Source: an uncultured Bacteroidales bacterium
GTDB lineage: Bacteria > Bacteroidota > Bacteroidia > Bacteroidales > Muribaculaceae
NCBI GenBank assembly: GCA_900542185.1
Contig: UQMZ01000050.1
Coordinates: forward strand, 1 to 25,197
Length of the DNA: 25,197 nt
Reading direction: 5' to 3'
Shown here in pieces: positions 20,806 to 25,197 of the stretch. The translations under genes and the position numbers were made by a program. The notes beneath the pieces were generated by a model, which had not been told where the DNA came from, ran no database searches, and saw nothing but the letters and a program-made list of their open reading frames with translations. Positions within the stretch are counted from its first letter, which is position 1. The number at the start of each line of letters is the position of its first letter.

Positions 20806-21333
20806 TTATTTTTTAGAGGTTTTACTTCCTTTGGCCGTGCCGTTTTTCATCTGCAAGAACTCCGAATAAGTCATATCGGAATAATGCTGGGTGTACTCGT
20901 TGAACAGCTCCATGTTGCGGTCAGCCTCCTTTGTGGCTTTCTTTTTGAGCTGCTTTATAAGCGCGAGGTGGTTTTCAAGTGCGGCCTTGCCGTCCTGAGT
21001 ACCCTCCACTATCGGGCGCATGAGGCGCATCTGCTCGCGTTGGAGGATAGCCATTATCGTCTGCTGGCTCTGCTGAAACTCCTCGTCGCGGTTCACAATG
21101 TCAAACTCGCGGTCTGATAGTTCTGCGGTCAGTTTCTCTATCTCGTCCCATATCGGGGCCTGCGACTGAGGCTGTCCGTTCACTACCTGCGTCCTCTGCT
21201 GCTGACGCTGTGCCTCCAACCGTTGCTGCATTTGCTGAAGCTCGGCAATGCGCTGGTCGTAGTCTATCGGGGAATTTACTGCTGAACTGCCTAACAACGG
21301 GTCTGCGCCGCCTAAAAATACGTTTGTCTGCAT
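20806..21333 (-). CDS. Gln-rich coiled-coil phage protein
   Basis: This 175-residue protein has a Gln/Arg coiled coil at about residues 28-50 and a second helical region with ELSDREFDIVNRDEEFQQSQQ. A Lys-rich tail ends it. N-terminal NVFLGGADPLLG is typical of a virion or scaffold-associated protein, in keeping with the neighbouring large gene, but that is inference. It starts 13 nt after the GIY-YIG stop. Confidence 0.65.
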   Translation of the reverse strand: MQTNVFLGGADPLLGSSAVNSPIDYDQRIAELQQMQQRLEAQRQQQRTQVVNGQPQSQAPIWDEIEKLTAELSDREFDIVNRDEEFQQSQQTIMAILQREQMRLMRPIVEGTQDGKAALENHLALIKQLKKKATKEADRNMELFNEYTQHYSDMTYSEFLQMKNGTAKGSKTSKK

Positions 21334-21346
21334 CTGTTATATGAAT

Positions 21347-22411
21347 TTAATCTTTATACTTAAACTTGAACCCTCCTGCCTTTTTCTGCACACCTTGAAC
21401 GGCGGCAGATACGCTTGAATAGCAAATACCAAGCGTGGCAGAGGCTTCTCTTATTGATGAAAACTCACGGATAACTTTGCCGTTCAAGTCCATCTGAACA
21501 ATCCTCCGTGTGTTTTTGGGGGTTGGTAATATATCGCCGCCATCGAACTTGAAACGCCAAATAAAACCTCCGGCATAGTTGCGTTTGCGCAAAACACATT
21601 CGCTAACATGAACAATGCCTAACGCTTCCTCGGCTTCGCTTATCCCCGTCCATTCTTTGATAAACTTGCCTTTTTTATCGTATTGAATTACGGGTTTGCG
21701 GCGGTCTAACAACTCACGCCCTTTGAGGCTTTCACTAAGTTTACGTCTATGCTCTGCACTTTTAGGACGTTTGGCAGCTTCGATTAGTTTCTTTTTGTGT
21801 CCCTCGGAAAGAGGCGTACCCGGATGACCCATCTTTGCGGCAGAAAGTTTCCGTTTGGTTTCTTCCGACATGGGTTTTCCGAAATTCGGATTTAGTTCTC
21901 CTGACAAATGAACACCATACATAGGGTTGCCTTTGCCGGACATTCTTTCAGACATAAATTGTCTATATTCGTCATTGCTCCACATTCTGATGGAAGATTG
22001 GCGTACAGCATCTTTGTGTTCTTCGGATATAGTTCTGCCTCTATTGGCTTTGCTTATTGCCAACCTCGCACTTTCCGTTGGGATATACCCCAACATACCA
22101 CGACCTCCAATAGTGATATTATACCCATTTTCAGTCGCGTTATATTTTGCTATGTAGAATTTCTCTCGCTCATCAAGCAAGTTGCGAAGTTCGGATTTTG
22201 TTTCGGCGGTAACGGTTTCTAAAACTGAACACTCAAAAGTGTCAATTCCAAATTCGCGGATGGCGTGAACTATCGGCTGGCCCTCGTTGCGAGAGCCGAC
22301 ACGTTTAGCGGCATTAAGATGGTGCTTAATGCGCCTCTCTAAATTTTCGGTCTGACCGATATACATCATTCCGTTCAGTTTGTTGGTAAGAATGTAAACA
22401 ACTCCTTGCAT
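21347..22411 (-). CDS. GIY-YIG homing endonuclease with NUMOD modules
   Basis: This 354-residue protein has a GIY-YIG nuclease at the N-terminus (GVVYILTNKLNGMMYIGQT at 3-21, the catalytic-type EREKFYI further on). It has at least three NUMOD3 repeats (SEETKRKLSAAK, SEGHKKKLIEAAK, SAEHRRKLSESLK) and two NUMOD1-like modules (VIQYDKKGKFIKEW and IVQMDLNGKVIREF). It is a free-standing mobile endonuclease between structural-type genes. The start at 22411 is chosen because the promoter at 22435-22465 would begin transcription near 22428, downstream of an ATG at 22433-22435. It shares NUMOD1 modules with the HNH enzyme at 13518. Confidence 0.9.
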   Translation of the reverse strand: MQGVVYILTNKLNGMMYIGQTENLERRIKHHLNAAKRVGSRNEGQPIVHAIREFGIDTFECSVLETVTAETKSELRNLLDEREKFYIAKYNATENGYNITIGGRGMLGYIPTESARLAISKANRGRTISEEHKDAVRQSSIRMWSNDEYRQFMSERMSGKGNPMYGVHLSGELNPNFGKPMSEETKRKLSAAKMGHPGTPLSEGHKKKLIEAAKRPKSAEHRRKLSESLKGRELLDRRKPVIQYDKKGKFIKEWTGISEAEEALGIVHVSECVLRKRNYAGGFIWRFKFDGGDILPTPKNTRRIVQMDLNGKVIREFSSIREASATLGICYSSVSAAVQGVQKKAGGFKFKYKD

Positions 22412-22471
22412 AACCTTTATCGTATTTGTTTCCACAAAGTTACAAATAAAATATCAATTACGCAAGGAGTT
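22400..22471. repeat. inverted repeat around the GIY-YIG promoter
   Basis: AACTCCTTGC (22400-22409) and GCAAGGAGTT (22462-22471) are perfect 10-bp arms. The right arm covers the -33 box; the left arm covers the first codons of the endonuclease. A DNA-bound regulator, perhaps the endonuclease itself, could act here; some homing endonucleases repress their own promoters. An RNA stem is not possible if transcription starts near 22428. Confidence 0.5.
22435..22465 (-). promoter_or_regulatory. own promoter of the GIY-YIG gene
   Basis: On the minus strand, TAACTTTG (22435-22442) is a perfect TAnnTTTG box with TTG (22463-22465) upstream across a 20-nt spacer. The leader would be about 17 nt. The box matches the one upstream of 23285. 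Confidence 0.6.
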
Positions 22472-22523
22472 CTAAGTAAAATTACAACGCCGTTATTTTG
22501 CCTTGCGCTTTTTGCGTTTCGGC

Positions 22524-23285
22524 TTACGCGGTTGCGCTACCTCCGCCCGAAGCGGCTGTGCCTCGGCAGCAACAGTAGGAGGGAAAGCCCGTAGTGGTTA
22601 CGTTCGGAAGGACTACGGTTCCTTCAAGCATCTTGCAAGTGCGGCGGTCAGTGTAGTTGATTCCGGCGGTGTAAGCCTTTTCAATCTCGCACTGAATCAG
22701 CTTGTCCTGATAGGGACGGATAGCGGCACCTACGGCAACTTCTTTCTCCAGCTGAGAAATACGAGCGTTGAGAGCATCGAAGCCGTCACGCTGGTTCTTG
22801 TAGAGACCGAAGTTGGCGGCGTTCATGCGCTCACTCACGGTGTCGTAGAGGTCACGGCTGGTTTTGTAGAGACCGAAGTCTGCGTCAACCTGACTCTTGT
22901 AGAGCGAGAACTTCTCGGCTACATCCACGTTGCGGTGGTCGTAGTCAGCCTGCATCGAGCTGACTTTCAGACCCCACATGGCGTTGGTGAGTGCGATAGC
23001 CTCGTCACAGCTCTTTTCCCAAGCCTGGAAAGCGGTGGGAGCGGCTGCACCGTAAGCTCCGGCGCCACCCATAGTGTTGATGTTCACATTCTCGGGCATG
23101 TTTGCTCCACCGCTCCATCCGAATAGACCGCGACCGTTGCCGTTAAGGGCGAGCAGACCGAGAGCGGTACCGGCTATACCGAGGCCGAGACCGGTTCCCG
23201 CTACACCTTTGGAGGCGTAGTCTTTCTCCTTGTCGTCGTGAACGTAGGTCTTCTTCTCCACGATTTCCTTGTTTGCAGTTTCCAT
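22524..23285 (-). CDS. probable virion-associated protein with Gly-rich hydrophobic segment
   Basis: This 253-residue protein opens with a charged region (KKTYVHDDKEKDYASKG), then a Gly-rich hydrophobic segment (GTGLGLGIAGTALGLLAL, 30-47). A helical stretch with repeated GLYK(N/T)xRD motifs follows at about 137-170, then a coiled coil ISQLEKEVAVG. The C-terminus has a CCC cluster (YCCCRG). This matches proteins known from gut phages of Bacteroidetes and Firmicutes that are usually annotated hypothetical; a structural role is inferred from neighbours. Confidence 0.7.
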   Translation of the reverse strand: METANKEIVEKKTYVHDDKEKDYASKGVAGTGLGLGIAGTALGLLALNGNGRGLFGWSGGANMPENVNINTMGGAGAYGAAAPTAFQAWEKSCDEAIALTNAMWGLKVSSMQADYDHRNVDVAEKFSLYKSQVDADFGLYKTSRDLYDTVSERMNAANFGLYKNQRDGFDALNARISQLEKEVAVGAAIRPYQDKLIQCEIEKAYTAGINYTDRRTCKMLEGTVVLPNVTTTGFPSYCCCRGTAASGGGSATA

Positions 23286-23305
23286 AATTATGAATTATAC
23301 GATTG

Positions 23306-23336
23306 CAGAGCAACATTGCTCTGTACTGCAAAAATA
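23306..23336 (-). promoter_or_regulatory. promoter and leader hairpin of the virion-associated gene
   Basis: On the minus strand, TATTTTTG (complement at 23329-23336) is a perfect TAnnTTTG box followed by C. The best upstream TTG is 23 nt away, a weak -33 element. Downstream, CAGAGCA and TGCTCTG form a 7-bp hairpin (23306-23323) in the leader, 21 nt before the ATG. Confidence 0.5.
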
Positions 23337-23363
23337 CTTTTTAAGGCTCTTTCGTTCAGCAAG

Positions 23364-23678
23364 TTATTTCGTAGTTGTTTCGCAGTTTTCTCCGAGTCGT
23401 TTCGTAAGTTTGGCGTATGAATTTCGCAATGCTCTATTTGTCTGAATACGAGCGTCAAACGAGGTTATGACATACTGGACTGTCCGCGCCGACACTCCGA
23501 AAATATCGGCTATACGCGAGGGGTAGACGTTGCGGATATGGAGCAGTTTTGCCGCCATGTGCCGTGCATCGACAATTTCGGCTTTGCGCGATTTGGTAAG
23601 GATGGATTCTTTAGGTACGTCAAGTTCCTCTGCAACGAGGTCAAGCACATGGCCGGCGAGTTCAGCTATTTTAGGCAT
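23364..23678 (-). CDS. DnaA domain IV-like DNA-binding protein
   Basis: This 104-residue protein resembles the C-terminal DNA-binding domain of DnaA: SRKAEIVDARHMAAKLL, then YPSRIADIFGVSARTVQYVI. The helix-turn-helix lies near residues 60-80. No AAA+ ATPase domain is present, so it cannot act as full DnaA. It may control replication or transcription, or block the host initiator at DnaA boxes. The start at 23678 is chosen for length; longer frames add only a low-quality N-terminus. Confidence 0.8.
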   Translation of the reverse strand: MPKIAELAGHVLDLVAEELDVPKESILTKSRKAEIVDARHMAAKLLHIRNVYPSRIADIFGVSARTVQYVITSFDARIQTNRALRNSYAKLTKRLGENCETTTK

Positions 23679-23849
23679 AGTGTGGAATGGAATTGGTATT
23701 TGAAATCGGACGTGCGAACAAAACGGCACGCCCCGTGTTTAAGAGTTATAAAAGTCAGCAAACTCATATAGCCCTTGTGACACGAGGCGCAACACGCTCT
23801 CTGAGCCGTTTAGGTTTAGAAGATGTAGGCGGCTCAGAGGTTGCAGGGG
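23679..23849 (-). other. 171-nt gap with a 10-bp hairpin
   Basis: On the minus strand, CTCTGAGCCG and CGGCTCAGAG (23799-23808 with 23830-23839) form a perfect hairpin with a 21-nt loop shortly after the upstream stop. No T run follows, so it may be an attenuator or processing signal. A 33-codon frame starting near 23766 overlaps the start of the next gene but has no recognised content. Confidence 0.45.
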
Positions 23850-24356
23850 CTATTTTACTGCCCGCTTCGGAGGTTCGTATTTTAACCCAGTCAGTTTTTG
23901 GTTCGGTGGCTTGCGCCCACGCTCGTCCTTGCAGTCAGTACGCTCACAACGCCATTGTTTCAGGTATTCAACGAGTGTGTTAAGATAGCCGTTTTCTGCT
24001 GCGAGGCGCGCTATCTCGTCTTTGTCTGCATTGCGCCCATGCTCTGAGTCTATAAGCTGCGCTGTGAGCTTACGTATCTGACCGGTTTTGTCGCGTATCT
24101 GTTCCTCCTTTTCGTTAAGAGCCTTATTCTGCTCCGATATGCGCTCGGACAGGTCTTTTTCTATTTTCAGGTATGTGTCAAGCGACTTCTGTTGGTGTTC
24201 AATCTGCATGTGCAGTCTCTCCACCTCGGCCTTGTCCGCGTCATGCTCGGCGTGTTCTGCTTCCGCGTTATTTTTACGGCGTCTGCTTCGTAGTACTATG
24301 TCGCCGAGAAAACTTAGACCTAATACCGATGTAATAAGCCATTGCCATGTTTCCAT
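23850..24356 (-). CDS. membrane-anchored coiled-coil protein of the late region
   Basis: This 168-residue protein has an N-terminal membrane segment (about residues 5-22, WLITSVLGLSFLGDIVL), a basic stop-transfer patch RSRRRK, and a long coiled coil (about 35-120). The C-terminus has WRCERTDCKDERGRKPP, a short Cys-containing tail common in Bacteroidales phage proteins of this type. The start at 24356 has AAGGAGGAG upstream, better than upstream alternatives. A spanin or holin-like lysis role is possible. Confidence 0.7.
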   Translation of the reverse strand: METWQWLITSVLGLSFLGDIVLRSRRRKNNAEAEHAEHDADKAEVERLHMQIEHQQKSLDTYLKIEKDLSERISEQNKALNEKEEQIRDKTGQIRKLTAQLIDSEHGRNADKDEIARLAAENGYLNTLVEYLKQWRCERTDCKDERGRKPPNQKLTGLKYEPPKRAVK

Positions 24357-24360
24357 AAGG

Positions 24361-24591
24361 CTACTCCTCCTTTCCATACTCTGCTTCCCTTGCCTCTCTC
24401 TCCCGTCTCTCCATTTCGGTCTTGGCTTCGGCCTCCGGAATCTCTGTGTAGTTTTCGGGCGAGTCTCCTACTCCGAGATAGACCCGTTTCGCGAAGTACG
24501 CCGATTCAATCGGCTCGTCTTTACGATATAGCATGTGGCCCGGAGTGGCGTCCAGCACACGGACCTCGACTGTCTGTTTCTTTATCTCCAT
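24361..24591 (-). CDS. hypothetical protein
   Basis: This 76-residue protein opens with a beta strand (QTVEVRVLDATPGHMLYRKD), then FAKRVYLGVGDSPENY, and has a Glu/Arg-rich tail (MERREREAREAEYGKEE). Small proteins of this type follow tail or adhesin genes in Bacteroidales phages. No function is known. Its TAG stop lies inside the Shine-Dalgarno region of the next gene. Confidence 0.65.
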   Translation of the reverse strand: MEIKKQTVEVRVLDATPGHMLYRKDEPIESAYFAKRVYLGVGDSPENYTEIPEAEAKTEMERREREAREAEYGKEE

Positions 24592-24605
24592 AATGATGAT
24601 ATATT

Positions 24606-25197
24606 TTAACTTAGTGAATAATTCTTTGCTACGGCCATGGCGATGTCCTCGTCTGTCAGCTTGGCAATCTGCGACGCGCCGATGCGGATTTGCTTGGTAT
24701 CGCCGCCTGTGTTGTCGCCGAGGTCAGCGAGGAGCTGCTTCAGGGCTTCGGTGTCCCAGTTGGCGTTGCCTGAATCAAGAAATGTTACAGCACCTTTGCC
24801 TATCTTGATTATAAGCGTCTGTGTGCTTCGGCATTCCGTGTAGATGGCGTATATAGCAGCCCCGAAATGCAACTCGCATAAAGTGTTCGCTGTGGTTCCT
24901 GACGAGAACGATGCTGAAAATATCTCACACACCGGCAGCTCGAACGTGATATGCTGACTTGTCCGCTCGATAATTAATCTATTTGTGCCTCGAGCACCAG
25001 GAGTGGAGAACATTTTAGCACGCGGAAGCGAAACACGGGAAACTTTATCACAATTCCAGCACACATTAAATTGATTAGTTGACCAGACCGTTTCCAGCGC
25101 GGGCAGGGACAGCTCGGCCAGCGAGGCGGCGTTGTTGACAATTGTTCCTCCCGTGATGCTCTGCAAGGAGGGCAGGGACAGCTCGGCAAGCGCGGCG
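24606..25197 (-). CDS. BspA-like leucine-rich repeat protein, partial
   Basis: The frame enters from the right edge, so the N-terminus is missing; about 196 residues are visible. It begins ALAELSLPSLQSITGGTIVN and repeats as SLAELSLPALETV, a 23-residue period typical of BspA-type leucine-rich repeats. At the DNA level the block starting at 25101 recurs at 25170, a spacing of 69 nt. The C-terminal part (last 70 residues) is a separate domain with FLDSGNANWDTEALKQLLAD and ends in a helix DEDIAMAVAKNYSLS. BspA-like proteins bind host or surface ligands; a tail adhesin role is inferred. Confidence 0.8.
   Translation of the reverse strand, partial: AALAELSLPSLQSITGGTIVNNAASLAELSLPALETVWSTNQFNVCWNCDKVSRVSLPRAKMFSTPGARGTNRLIIERTSQHITFELPVCEIFSASFSSGTTANTLCELHFGAAIYAIYTECRSTQTLIIKIGKGAVTFLDSGNANWDTEALKQLLADLGDNTGGDTKQIRIGASQIAKLTDEDIAMAVAKNYSLS

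Noticed and set aside
22503..23126. 207-codon + strand frame opposite the virion-associated gene
   Set aside because: The minus-strand frame has the promoter, hairpin leader, and repeated structural motifs; the + strand frame is a shadow.
1..25197. CRISPR array or tRNA genes
   Set aside because: No regularly spaced direct repeats of 24-40 bases with unique spacers were seen, and no tRNA cloverleaf or T-loop signature was noticed on either strand by eye.

Overview
The window looks like the early and accessory half, plus the start of a late region, of a tailed-phage or prophage genome from a Bacteroidales host. The host assignment is inference. It rests on four Bacteroidetes-type promoter boxes (TAnnTTTG), A-rich start regions with few Shine-Dalgarno sites, a DUF4494-type protein, and a BspA-like leucine-rich repeat protein with 23-residue repeats. 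No integrase, terminase, capsid gene or tRNA was recognised.

Layout. (1) Positions 1-1264 hold no convincing gene but are dense with nested inverted repeats. They read as two successive units of promoter, structured RNA and terminator (about 51-634 and 651-985), then a structured leader (1001-1224) before the first gene. Wobble pairs that work only on the + strand indicate that the + strand is transcribed. (2) Positions 1265-6140 carry recombination and nucleotide genes: a DUF6948-like protein, a protein with a glycine-rich dipeptide repeat, a RecE-like PD-(D/E)XK nuclease, RecT, DUF4494, DUF1599 and a MazG-like protein. A terminator follows at 6205-6240. (3) Positions 6254-7507 encode two unknown proteins and a membrane-anchored coiled-coil protein. 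(4) Positions 7504-10210 encode a C5-cytosine DNA methyltransferase in pieces. Motifs I-VIII are in one ORF and motifs IX-X in another, about 1.2-1.6 kb downstream. Between them lies a chain of overlapping mini-ORFs of about 45-75 codons, most resembling single target-recognition modules. Some are broken or fused by one-base frame differences at or near G/C runs. This is the most unusual system in the window. (5) Positions 10207-20282 are a tightly packed operon of small accessory genes, many with 4-nt stop/start overlaps. They include ASCH-like, YopX-like, lipoprotein, several Cys-rich mini-proteins, a YkgJ-like Cys-cluster protein, and an HNH/NUMOD endonuclease fused to a phage protein. The operon ends at a strong terminator (20323-20353). 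(6) Positions 20356-25197 are transcribed from the minus strand: an LRR protein cut by the right edge, a membrane/coiled-coil protein, a DnaA-domain-IV-like protein, a probable virion-associated protein, a free-standing GIY-YIG endonuclease with its own promoter, and two further unknown proteins.

How it fits together (inference). RecE-like and RecT proteins would give exonuclease plus annealing recombination. DUF1599, MazG-like and methyltransferase genes point to control of nucleotide pools and DNA modification against host restriction. The accessory genes are probably host-takeover or counter-defence proteins. The two endonucleases are selfish insertions. All family names come from sequence recognition without database searches.
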